From NCBI GenBank assembly GCA_044228245.1, contig JBGAVG010000005.1, forward strand, positions 128,263 through 192,262: a DNA stretch of 64,000 bases, in the 5' to 3' direction. This document shows, one piece after another, positions 42,730 to 50,617 of the stretch. The position numbers were made by a program, and so were the translations under genes. Origin of the DNA: Methylotenera_A sp044228245. GTDB lineage: Bacteria; Pseudomonadota; Gammaproteobacteria; Burkholderiales; Methylophilaceae. Numbering within the stretch: position 1 is the stretch's first letter; each line of letters starts with the position of its first letter. Below the pieces are notes generated by a model. The model saw only the letters and a list, made by a program, of their open reading frames with translations, made no database searches and had not been told where the DNA came from.

Positions 42730-43674
42730 ATGCTACCTTCTGCCAGTTTAACCCCGCCCGCAAATCCACTCCTGAGATGGTTGGGAAACACACTCTATCG
42801 CAAACATCATCTGTTCCTGTTCTTGCTGCTCACCCCACCGCTATTATGGTTTGGCGTAGTTTACCTGGGATCGCTATTTGCGCTGCTTTGGCAAAGTTTT
42901 TATACATTTGATAGTTTCAGCATGTCGGTTTCACCCGACTTAACGCTAGAAAACTACCGCAGCCTGTTTGACGCCACCAATTTTGACATTATCCTGCGCA
43001 CCCTCAGCATGGCGATAGCGGTGACGCTGGCTTGCGCCTTCATCGCCTTCCCAATTGCCTATTACATGACACGCTACGGCAGCCGCGCCGAAAAAGGCTT
43101 TTTCTACATCGCGGTCATGTTGCCCATGTGGGCAAGCTATATCGTTAAAACCTACGCATGGACGGTGATTTTGTCGCAGCAGGGCATTTTATACTGGTGT
43201 ATCAATCACTTAGGTTTAACAGTCGTACTCAATCACATCTTACAAATATCTGTCATCGGCGGCAACACGCTCGCCACCTCCAACCTCGGGCGCTTTATGG
43301 TGTTCACCTATATCTGGCTGCCCTTTATGATTTTGCCGATACAAGCCGCGCTGGAGCGCGTGCCTACAAACTTGCTGCAGGCCTCGGCCGATTTGGGTGC
43401 AAAACCGGCACAGACTTTTCGCTATGTGTTATTACCGCTAGTGTTTCCCGGTGTAGTGGCAGGCTCTATTTTTACTTTTTCGCTCACACTGGGCGATTAC
43501 ATTATCCCGCAACTCATCGGCCCCAGCGGCCTGTATATCGGAACGATGGTGTACACCATGCAAGGCTCGGTAGGCAATATGCCGCTGGCAGCTGCGTTCA
43601 CTGTGGTGCCGATTGTTTTGATTTTTATTTACCTTGCGCTAGCCAAGCGGGCGGGGGCTTTCGATGCCTTATAA
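42730..43674 (+). CDS. ydcU: ABC transporter permease (YdcU-like)
   Basis: Inner-membrane permease, 314 residues, six predicted helices. The EAA loop is LQASADLGAKPAQTFRYVLL near residue 218, and LTLGDYIIPQLIGPSG follows. The N-terminal extension before helix 1 is about 25 residues. Its last 11 bases overlap ydcV, so the two permeases are translated together. Confidence 0.88.
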   Translation: MLPSASLTPPANPLLRWLGNTLYRKHHLFLFLLLTPPLLWFGVVYLGSLFALLWQSFYTFDSFSMSVSPDLTLENYRSLFDATNFDIILRTLSMAIAVTLACAFIAFPIAYYMTRYGSRAEKGFFYIAVMLPMWASYIVKTYAWTVILSQQGILYWCINHLGLTVVLNHILQISVIGGNTLATSNLGRFMVFTYIWLPFMILPIQAALERVPTNLLQASADLGAKPAQTFRYVLLPLVFPGVVAGSIFTFSLTLGDYIIPQLIGPSGLYIGTMVYTMQGSVGNMPLAAAFTVVPIVLIFIYLALAKRAGAFDAL

Positions 43675-44506
43675 CATAAAGCAGCCAGGTAAAAGGTTGC
43701 GCGCTAAGCCATCCAATGAAAATCGGGCACCCGTATGGTTGAAAACGCTTGCCTATGGCGGCCTGGTGTTTTTGCATTTCCCCATAGTCGTCATCGTCAT
43801 CAACGCTTTTTTGGCGGGAGATGGCGATAAGGCTTACTTTACCTTGCGCTGGTTTCACGAGGCTTTTACACGCGAAGATATCATGCTGGCCATCGCGCTG
43901 TCACTCAAGGTGGCGGCTGTGGCGACTTTGCTGGCATTAGTGATGGGCACTATGGCCGCCGCAGCGCTATACAGACGCAACTTTTTTGGCAAAGAAGCCA
44001 TTACCACCATGCTGATTCTGCCGATTGCCCTGCCCGGCATTATCACCGGCATCGCGCTGCTCTCTGCCATGAACATACTTGATATCACCCCTGGTTTTTG
44101 GACCATTATAGTGAGCCATGCCACGTTTTGTGTGGTGATGATTTACAACAACGTGGTCGCGCGCTTCAGGCGCATGCCGCACAGCCTGGTGGAAGCCTCC
44201 ATGGACTTGGGCGCGGATGGTTTCACCACGTTTCGGCACATTATTCTGCCGCAACTCGCGACCGCCCTGCTCGCGGGCGCATTGCTGGCATTTGCGCTAT
44301 CGTTTGATGAGCTGATTGTGACCATATTCACCGCGGGGCACGAAATCACGCTGCCGATCTGGCTGCTTAACCAGCTCGCGCGGCCGCGCGATGCGGCGAT
44401 AACCAATGTAGTCGCCATGATGGTGATGCTGATTACCGCATTACCGATTATCGCAGCCTATTATTTAACGCGCGGCACGGAAAGCATCGCCGGCAGCAGT
44501 CGCTAA
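43664..44506 (+). CDS. ydcV: ABC transporter permease (YdcV-like)
   Basis: Second permease of the YdcSTUV importer, 280 residues, six predicted helices. The EAA loop is VEASMDLGADGFTTFRHIIL near residue 177, followed by LAFALSFDELIVTIFTAGHE, typical of PotC/YdcV. It overlaps ydcU by 11 bases and is followed after 35 bases by patD. Confidence 0.88.
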   Translation: MPYNIKQPGKRLRAKPSNENRAPVWLKTLAYGGLVFLHFPIVVIVINAFLAGDGDKAYFTLRWFHEAFTREDIMLAIALSLKVAAVATLLALVMGTMAAAALYRRNFFGKEAITTMLILPIALPGIITGIALLSAMNILDITPGFWTIIVSHATFCVVMIYNNVVARFRRMPHSLVEASMDLGADGFTTFRHIILPQLATALLAGALLAFALSFDELIVTIFTAGHEITLPIWLLNQLARPRDAAITNVVAMMVMLITALPIIAAYYLTRGTESIAGSSR

Positions 44507-44541
44507 AAAATCGGGTATTATTTTTGAAAGAGGATCGAAAA

Positions 44542-45975
44542 ATGCATAACATTCAAACGCAATTACTGATTAATGGCCAATTCGTAACTGGCGAAGGCGC
44601 ACCAATCAGCGTGCTGAATCCAGCTACTGGTGCTGAGATAGCTCAGGTAGCGGAAGCCTCATTGGCACAGATTGAAACTGCAGCAAGCGCTGCAGCAGCC
44701 GCTTTCAAAAGCTGGAAAAAAACCACGCCGCGCGACCGTTCCACAATGTTACTCAAATTGGCAGATGCCATAGAGGCCGATGCGGAAGGCTTTGCCGGTC
44801 TGGAGTCGCTAAATTGCGGCAAGCCTTATCTGGCGGCGCTGAATGATGAAATCCCCGCTGTTGCGGACGTATTCCGCTTTTTCGCAGGCGCGGTGCGCAA
44901 CATGACCGGCGCGCTGGCAGGCGAATATCTGCCGGGCCACACCAGCATGATTCGGCGCGATCCATTAGGCGTAGTGGCCTCGATTGCGCCGTGGAATTAC
45001 CCGCTGATGATGGCGGCCTGGAAGCTGGGCCCGGCGCTGGCTGCAGGCAATACCGTGGTGTTAAAGCCATCGGAAATGACGCCGCTTACTACGCTTAAAC
45101 TGGCGCAACTCATCGCCGGAATTTTCCCTGCCGGTGTAGTGAATATTTTGAATGGGCGCGGTGAATCCGTCGGCGCGACTATGATTTCGCAGCCACAAGT
45201 ACAGATGATTTCAATTACGGGGGATATTTCAACCGGCCAGAAAATCATGGAAGTCGCTGCAAAAAGCGTGAAGCGCACCCACCTTGAATTAGGCGGCAAA
45301 GCGCCTGTGATCGTGTTTGACGATGCGGATTTAAGCGCAGTGGTAGAAGGCGTGCGCACTTTCGGTTTTTATAATGCAGGCCAGGATTGCACCGCCGCCT
45401 GCCGTATTTATGCAGGCAAAAAAATCTACGAAAAACTGGTTGCCGAGCTGTCTTCAGCCACCGCCAGCATTAAAGTGGGCGAACAAAAAATGAGCGGCGT
45501 AGAAATGGGACCGCTCATTTCCGCACGTCAGCGCGAGCGTGTGGCGGGGTTTGTAGACCGGGCAGCCGCACAAAAACATATCGAAATCACCACTGGCGGC
45601 AAAATGCGTACCGGAAGTGGCTTTTTCTACGAGCCCACCATTATTGCAGGTGCCCTGCAAACCGATGAGATCGTCTGCAAAGAGGTGTTTGGGCCCGTGG
45701 TTTCTGTCACGCGTTTTGATGATGAAGAAACTGTAGTCAGCTGGGCGAACGATTCAGAATACGGCCTCGCCAGCTCGGTATGGACAAGTGATGTTTCACG
45801 CGCCATGCGCGTATCTGCCGAATTACAGTACGGCTGCACTTGGGTGAACACACATTTTATGCTGGTATCAGAAATGCCGCACGGCGGCATGAAAAAATCA
45901 GGCTATGGCAAAGATATGTCGATATACGCGATTGAAGATTACAGTGCCGTGCGGCATGTGATGGTGAAACTTTAA
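44542..45975 (+). CDS. patD: Gamma-aminobutyraldehyde dehydrogenase (PatD/YdcW-like)
   Basis: Oxidises 4-aminobutyraldehyde, the product of putrescine transamination, to GABA. The 477-residue aldehyde dehydrogenase has the cofactor loop SITGDISTGQKI, the glutamate in HLELGGKAPVIVF and the catalytic cysteine in NAGQDCTAACRIYA near residue 283. The tail is HGGMKKSGYGKDMS. Together with SpuC it completes the non-glutamylated putrescine route. ATG 44542 follows an AAGAGGAT ribosome-binding site; the TTG at 44524 is less likely. The position after ydcSTUV matches E. coli. Confidence 0.9.
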   Translation: MHNIQTQLLINGQFVTGEGAPISVLNPATGAEIAQVAEASLAQIETAASAAAAAFKSWKKTTPRDRSTMLLKLADAIEADAEGFAGLESLNCGKPYLAALNDEIPAVADVFRFFAGAVRNMTGALAGEYLPGHTSMIRRDPLGVVASIAPWNYPLMMAAWKLGPALAAGNTVVLKPSEMTPLTTLKLAQLIAGIFPAGVVNILNGRGESVGATMISQPQVQMISITGDISTGQKIMEVAAKSVKRTHLELGGKAPVIVFDDADLSAVVEGVRTFGFYNAGQDCTAACRIYAGKKIYEKLVAELSSATASIKVGEQKMSGVEMGPLISARQRERVAGFVDRAAAQKHIEITTGGKMRTGSGFFYEPTIIAGALQTDEIVCKEVFGPVVSVTRFDDEETVVSWANDSEYGLASSVWTSDVSRAMRVSAELQYGCTWVNTHFMLVSEMPHGGMKKSGYGKDMSIYAIEDYSAVRHVMVKL

Positions 45976-45984
45976 AATCCTTGC

Positions 45985-46010
45985 AGGGTGAGCAACTTGC
46001 TGCTCACCCT
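45985..46010. terminator. Hairpin after patD
   Basis: AGGGTGAGCA (45985-45994) pairs perfectly with TGCTCACCCT (46001-46010) around a 6-nt loop, between convergent patD and a lipoprotein gene. The plus strand has no T-run and the minus strand only GGATTTT further on. It is therefore an imperfect bidirectional terminator or mRNA 3'-end stabiliser. Confidence 0.5.
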
Positions 46011-46032
46011 ACCCCAACCAGATACGGGCTTA

Positions 46033-46248
46033 CTATCTGCCGATCTGGTTGCCGATAATACCGCCAATAGCCGCGCCGCCAACAGTCCCGACACCGCTGC
46101 CGCCAGTCAGCACCGCACCTGCTACAGCCCCGACACCGGCACCAATCGCAGTGTTTTTGTCACGTGTTGACATATTGCTACAGCCGCTTAAGCCAACAAC
46201 GAGTGTTGCCGCAATGAAAGTCATCGCTAATTTACTTTTTGTTTTCAT
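46033..46248 (-). CDS. Glycine-zipper lipoprotein
   Basis: A 71-residue outer-membrane lipoprotein. The signal peptide has the lipobox LSGC (residues 20-23). A glycine-zipper segment follows, NTAIGAGVGAVAGAVLTGG, then GGAAIGGIIGNQIGR, the layout of OsmB/SlyB-like 2TM glycine-zipper proteins. Often stress-induced and peripheral to metabolism. Nothing links it to the polyamine genes except position. Confidence 0.85.
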   Translation of the reverse strand: MKTKSKLAMTFIAATLVVGLSGCSNMSTRDKNTAIGAGVGAVAGAVLTGGSGVGTVGGAAIGGIIGNQIGR

Positions 46249-46321
46249 GGTAATCTCACTTTTGAAAATTGATTTACGATAAGGTATTTATGAGACTCGC
46301 TTTTAAGTCAAAAGGTTCCGT

Positions 46322-46396
46322 TTAACTAGAGGATGGTGTGCACGAACTGACCAGTGCAGCCCCCTCATTACCTGCGCCGTCCTTCAGAAAGCATGC
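46322..46396 (-). pseudogene. Remnant of a second puuR-like regulator, C-terminal end
   Basis: The minus strand encodes FLKDGAGNEGAALVSSCTP and a few more residues before TAA at 46322-46324. The C-terminus of the intact puuR 0.6 kb away ends GNEVCTLVSSCSPPTF. The shared GNE, LVSSC and P, plus nucleotide similarity (TGCACGAACT then ACCA), indicate homology. No start or upstream domain remains; the ion-channel gene's 3' end begins at 46407. Conserved HAF-like residues appear only in another frame, suggesting a frameshift as well. A chance match is unlikely but possible. Confidence 0.5.
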
Positions 46397-46406
46397 ATGG
46401 CTAAGG

Positions 46407-46832
46407 TTAATTGTCTTTCCATAATTTCTGCATCTCGATGAACATAAAAGATGCGGTCCAGGAGATTAGAACCAGGCCTGTTAATGCTTCCAGTCCAGCT
46501 GTAAATCGAACATTGCCTTTGGCGACAATGTCGCCAAAGCCAAGCGATGTGTAGCTCACAAACGAAAAGTAACTGCAGTCCATCAGACTCTGATTAAAGT
46601 GCCCCTCCAATGAGCCAAAACCACCTTGATGAATCATGAAATAGTAGCCAAAAGCAAAAGCCCATATTTCAATAACATGTGCAAATAATGCACCAAAAAC
46701 ACCGAATAAAACACGTAACCGTGGCTTGATGGTAAGCCTGGGAATCAGTTTTGAAAGCTGGTTTAGCGCCTCAAAATGGATCAGCACAGCAGTTGCAACA
46801 AGAACACTATTGAGCGCGTAAGTAATAATCAT
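46407..46832 (-). CDS. Small two-helix ion channel (Ion_trans_2-like)
   Basis: A 141-residue membrane protein with helices near residues 5-25, 42-70 and 108-135 and a pore loop YTSLGFGDIVAKG near 95. The pore signature resembles the K+ channel filter TVGYGD, but with L-G-F-G-D, so selectivity may differ. No ligand-binding RCK domain is present. It lies between puuR and a decayed puuR fragment, which makes its position look secondary to the regulatory island. Confidence 0.8.
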   Translation of the reverse strand: MIITYALNSVLVATAVLIHFEALNQLSKLIPRLTIKPRLRVLFGVFGALFAHVIEIWAFAFGYYFMIHQGGFGSLEGHFNQSLMDCSYFSFVSYTSLGFGDIVAKGNVRFTAGLEALTGLVLISWTASFMFIEMQKLWKDN

Positions 46833-46899
46833 CGTTTATCTTCGTGTATTGATGGTTTTATAATAACTGAGATCAACCCAAATCCCTATGTATTCTGCA

Positions 46900-47454
46900 T
46901 TAAAACGTGGGTGGGCTGCACGAACTCACCAAGGTACACACTTCATTCCCCACATTACGAAAGCGGTGCGGTTGACGGCTGTTAAAGTAGTAAGCATCGC
47001 CAGCACCCAATACCCGCGTAGATTCTCCTACAGTCACTTCCAGGCGTCCAGACAGTATCACAGCACCTTCCTCACCCTCGTGCTGCAGCATCATCATGCC
47101 CGTATCGGCGCCTGCTTCATATGTTTCATAGAGAATCTGCAAAGCATGACCAGCCTTAGCCGAGCCAATCTGGCGATATGAGATACCTTCACCAGCGCTA
47201 ATTTCGGTCAGATCCCGGGCGCGGTAAAAAACCTCGCTCTTCATGCCCGGCAATTCGTCTGAGAAAAATTCAGCCAGTGTCATCGGAATGCCCGCCAGTA
47301 TGCGTTTTAAGGCGCTAACAGATGGACTAGTACTGCCGGATTCTATGAGTGAAATACTGGCATTGGCAACACCCGCCCTTTTTGCCAATGCGCGCTGCGA
47401 TAGCTGGTGCCGTAGCCGCACTATTTTGAGTCTTAAGCCTACATCAATATCCAT
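46900..47454 (-). CDS. puuR: XRE-cupin transcriptional regulator (PuuR-like)
   Basis: A 184-residue regulator with an N-terminal XRE HTH (about 7-62: LKIVRLRHQLSQRALAKRAG, SISLIESGSTSPSVSAL). A C-terminal cupin effector domain spans about 110-180 (HEGEEGAVILSGRLEVTVG, then YYFNSRQPHRFRN). Length and layout match E. coli PuuR (185 residues), the putrescine-responsive repressor of puu genes. Divergent from bauA-mmsA with a dyad close to its own start, so it probably controls that operon and itself. Confidence 0.9.
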   Translation of the reverse strand: MDIDVGLRLKIVRLRHQLSQRALAKRAGVANASISLIESGSTSPSVSALKRILAGIPMTLAEFFSDELPGMKSEVFYRARDLTEISAGEGISYRQIGSAKAGHALQILYETYEAGADTGMMMLQHEGEEGAVILSGRLEVTVGESTRVLGAGDAYYFNSRQPHRFRNVGNEVCTLVSSCSPPTF

Positions 47455-47476
47455 AATCTAATCACTTGGTGTTTAA

Positions 47477-47499
47477 AGTGTTAAATATACAATAACACT
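47477..47499. promoter_or_regulatory. Dyad in the puuR/bauA intergenic region
   Basis: AGTGTTA (47477-47483) and TAACACT (47493-47499) form a perfect 7-bp dyad with a 9-bp AT-rich spacer, 23 bp upstream of the puuR start codon. A -35-like TTGACA faces bauA at 47552-47557. The binder is presumably PuuR, but this is inferred from position only. Confidence 0.45.
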
Positions 47500-47626
47500 C
47501 ATAAAATTAATACTAGTATAATCAATAGATTAATAAAATTAAAAACCAGACTTGACACAATATGCTAAACACTAAAAGATGCTAAATAATCGTATGCATG
47601 AAAAAGTAATATTTAAGGATTCTCGC

Positions 47627-49036
47627 ATGTCAAAATCAGAACAAGCCGAGCTGCCTAACCTGTCGCACTATTGGGTGCCGTTTACCGCCAATCGGCAATT
47701 CAAAGCCATGCCGCGCCTATTCAAAGCGGCCAAGGGTAATTACTACACGTCTATGGATGGCCGGCAAATACTAGATGGCACGGCAGGCCTGTGGTGCGTG
47801 CCGGCGGGACATGGACGCGAAGAAATTGCGGTGGCCGTAGCCAATCAACTACGCACGCTGGATTACGCACCGGCGTTCCAATCGAGCCATCCGCTCGCGT
47901 TTGAAGCCGCCACCCGTCTGGCAGCCTATATGCCCACTGGTTTAGATCGGATATTCTTCACCAATTCCGGTTCAGAATCTGCCGATACTGCGCTTAAAAT
48001 CGCGCTGGCCTATCATCGTGTAGCAGGCAACCCGTTGCGAAACAAGTTGATTGGCCGTGAGCGCGGCTACCACGGCGTCAATTTCGGCGGCATTTCGGTA
48101 GGTGGTATCGCAGGCAACCGCAAGGCATTTGGCAATGCGCTAAGCGGCGTGGACCATATTCGCCATCCGCTGGATATCGAAAAAAATGCGTTTACCAAAG
48201 GCATTCCGCAAGATGGCGGCATTGCACTGGCGAATGAGTTTGAACAGCGCATGCTGACTTTGCATGACCCCTCTACGATTGCCGCACTCATTGTGGAGCC
48301 CATGCAAGGCTCGGCGGGCGTGATTGTACCACCGGCCGGCTACCTGAAACGCTTACGGGAAATCTGCACCAAACATGGCATTTTGCTGATATTTGACGAA
48401 GTCATTACCGGTTTTGGCAGACTGGGCGCCAAGTTTGGCGCGGATTATTTTGACGTCATCCCCGACATGCTCACCTGCGCCAAAGGCCTCACAAATGGCG
48501 TCGTGCCGATGGGTGCGGTAGCGGTGAAACGCGAAATCTACGATGCGTTTATGCAAAACTCTGCCATCGGTAGCATAGAACTGCCGCATGGCTACACCTA
48601 CAGCGCCATCCCCATTGCCTGCGCGGCGGTAATCGCCACGCAGGATATTTTTGCCGCAGAAAAACTGGAAGCGCGTGCGGCGGGTTTAAGCACTTATCTC
48701 GAATCAGCCGCGCACAGCCTGAAAGGCCTGCCGATGGTGAAAGATATCCGCAATATCGGCCTGGTGGCAGGCATTGAGTTTGAGGCAAAGGCAGGCGCTT
48801 CTGCTTTTGCCGTATATTTGAAATGCTATGAACTTGGCCTGCACGTGCGCTACACGGGCGACATCATTGCCATCTCGCCGCCGCTCACTATCGAAAAACA
48901 TGAGATTGATCGCATCTTTAACACGCTCGCGGATGCAATTAAATACGTGGCTTCGCAAGGTGAGGCTGGGCTGGATGTCAGCCGTTATCTTAAAAACGAA
49001 CAACAATGGGCATTGCATCAGCAACATACCATTTAA
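47627..49036 (+). CDS. bauA: Beta-alanine:pyruvate aminotransferase (BauA-like)
   Basis: PLP enzyme transferring the amino group of beta-alanine (or other omega-amino acids) to pyruvate, giving malonate semialdehyde and alanine. The 469 residues start MSKSEQAELPNLSHYWVPFT and carry FFTNSGSESADTALKIA near 103, GRERGYHGVNFGGISVGG near 142, EPMQGSAGVIVPPAGYL near 223 and the PLP lysine in MLTCAKGLTNGVVPMGA near 287. ATG 47627 with an AAGGAT ribosome-binding site was preferred over upstream starts. The following mmsA confirms the pathway. It is the propylamine-arm enzyme of spermidine breakdown in Pseudomonas. Confidence 0.87.
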   Translation: MSKSEQAELPNLSHYWVPFTANRQFKAMPRLFKAAKGNYYTSMDGRQILDGTAGLWCVPAGHGREEIAVAVANQLRTLDYAPAFQSSHPLAFEAATRLAAYMPTGLDRIFFTNSGSESADTALKIALAYHRVAGNPLRNKLIGRERGYHGVNFGGISVGGIAGNRKAFGNALSGVDHIRHPLDIEKNAFTKGIPQDGGIALANEFEQRMLTLHDPSTIAALIVEPMQGSAGVIVPPAGYLKRLREICTKHGILLIFDEVITGFGRLGAKFGADYFDVIPDMLTCAKGLTNGVVPMGAVAVKREIYDAFMQNSAIGSIELPHGYTYSAIPIACAAVIATQDIFAAEKLEARAAGLSTYLESAAHSLKGLPMVKDIRNIGLVAGIEFEAKAGASAFAVYLKCYELGLHVRYTGDIIAISPPLTIEKHEIDRIFNTLADAIKYVASQGEAGLDVSRYLKNEQQWALHQQHTI

Positions 49037-49056
49037 CAAGCAATGAGGAATTCAGC

Positions 49057-50553
49057 ATGAAAACAATCGGTCATTATATTAATGGTAAGCATGTCGCCGG
49101 CGCGGGCAAAAGATTAGGCGATGTCTATAACCCTGCCACTGGCTCCGTGCAGGCGCAAATTACTTTCGCAACCGCAGAGGAAACAAGCGCAGCGATCAAC
49201 GCGGCCCAAGCAGCCTTCCCTGCCTGGGCTGCTACACCCGCGCTAAGACGCGCACGCATCATGTTCAAGTTCAAAGCCTTGCTGGATGATCATGCCAACG
49301 ATCTAGCCAAGGCCATTTCTCTGGAGCACGGCAAAACCATTTCTGATGCACGCGGCGAAGTGACACGCGGCATCGAAGTGGTCGAGTTTGCTTGCGGCGC
49401 GCCGCATTTGATGAAAGGCGACTTCAATGACCAGGTCGGCACCGGCATCGATACCTACAGCATGCACCAGCCGCTGGGCGTGGTAGCGGGCATCACGCCG
49501 TTCAACTTTCCCGTCATGGTGCCATTGTGGATGATCCCCATGGCGTTGGCGGCTGGCAATACGTTTGTGCTGAAACCCTCAGAAAAAACGCCTAGTGCAA
49601 GTTTTATGCTGGCAGATTTATTGGCTGAAGCCGGCCTGCCGGCAGGCGTATTCAACCTGGTGAATGGCGACAAAGAAGCCGTGGATGTACTGCTCACAGA
49701 CAAACGCGTGCAAGCCATCAGCTTTGTAGGTTCTACTCCGGTAGCTGAATACATTTACAGCACTGGCACCAAAAATGGCAAACGTGTACAGGCGCTGGGC
49801 GGCGCAAAAAATCATCTGGTGGTGATGCCGGATGCAGATTTAGACCAGGCCGCCGACGCACTCATTGGCGCGGGTTACGGCTCTGCAGGCGAGCGCTGCA
49901 TGGCTATTTCCGTGGCAGTGACTGTGGGTGATATTGCCGATCAATTAGTAGAAAAAATCACTGAAAAAGCAAAAAATATCACCATCGACCAAGGCTTGAA
50001 CGAGAAAGCCGACATGGGGCCCTTAGTCACGCCGCAGCATTTTGCAAAAGTAAAAAGCTATGTCGATTTAGGAGTAACCGAAGGGGCAAAGCTGGCGCTG
50101 GACGGCCGTGGTTACAGCCACAAAGGCCATGAAAAGGGCTTCTTCCTGGCACCGTGTCTGTTCGATCATGTGACCAAAGATATGCGCATTTACAAAGAGG
50201 AGATTTTTGGTCCTGTGCTCTGTGTAGTGCGCACCAAGACATTTGAGGAAGCGCTGCAACTGGTCAACGACCATGAGTTTGGTAACGGCACCGCAATTTT
50301 CACGCGCGATGGTGAAGCCGCGCGTGAGTTCACCAGCCGCGTACAGGTCGGCATGGTAGGCATCAATGTGGCAATTCCTGTTCCCATAGCATTCCACAGC
50401 TTTGGCGGCTGGAAACGCTCGCTGTTTGGCGATCATCACATTTATGGCATGGATGGCATCCGCTTTTACACACGGCTTAAAACTACCACCTCACGCTGGC
50501 CTGCCAGTAACAACAACTCAGGCACTGAGTTTGTGATGCCGACCATGAAATAA
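49057..50553 (+). CDS. mmsA: Methylmalonate/malonate-semialdehyde dehydrogenase (CoA-acylating)
   Basis: Converts malonate semialdehyde from BauA into acetyl-CoA and CO2, or methylmalonate semialdehyde into propionyl-CoA. The 498 residues have FVGSTPVAEYIY near 226, GGAKNH in place of the general-base glutamate motif (the usual sign of this CoA-dependent subfamily) and the catalytic cysteine in GSAGERCMAISVAV near 285. ATG 49057 follows GAGGA; a frame from 49006 overlaps bauA and is not preferred. In Pseudomonas the counterpart is BauC. Confidence 0.92.
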   Translation: MKTIGHYINGKHVAGAGKRLGDVYNPATGSVQAQITFATAEETSAAINAAQAAFPAWAATPALRRARIMFKFKALLDDHANDLAKAISLEHGKTISDARGEVTRGIEVVEFACGAPHLMKGDFNDQVGTGIDTYSMHQPLGVVAGITPFNFPVMVPLWMIPMALAAGNTFVLKPSEKTPSASFMLADLLAEAGLPAGVFNLVNGDKEAVDVLLTDKRVQAISFVGSTPVAEYIYSTGTKNGKRVQALGGAKNHLVVMPDADLDQAADALIGAGYGSAGERCMAISVAVTVGDIADQLVEKITEKAKNITIDQGLNEKADMGPLVTPQHFAKVKSYVDLGVTEGAKLALDGRGYSHKGHEKGFFLAPCLFDHVTKDMRIYKEEIFGPVLCVVRTKTFEEALQLVNDHEFGNGTAIFTRDGEAAREFTSRVQVGMVGINVAIPVPIAFHSFGGWKRSLFGDHHIYGMDGIRFYTRLKTTTSRWPASNNNSGTEFVMPTMK

Positions 50554-50567
50554 ACTGCCTTATCCAA

Positions 50568-50597
50568 ATAAAAAGGGTGCCGACGCACCCCTTTTAT
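50568..50597. terminator. Bidirectional terminator between mmsA and the porin gene
   Basis: AAAAGGGTGC (50571-50580), CGAC loop, GCACCC (50585-50590), then CTTTT. A-run on one side and T-run on the other allow it to serve both convergent genes. Confidence 0.8.
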
Positions 50598-50617
50598 GAC
50601 TGCTTATTTAACACCAA

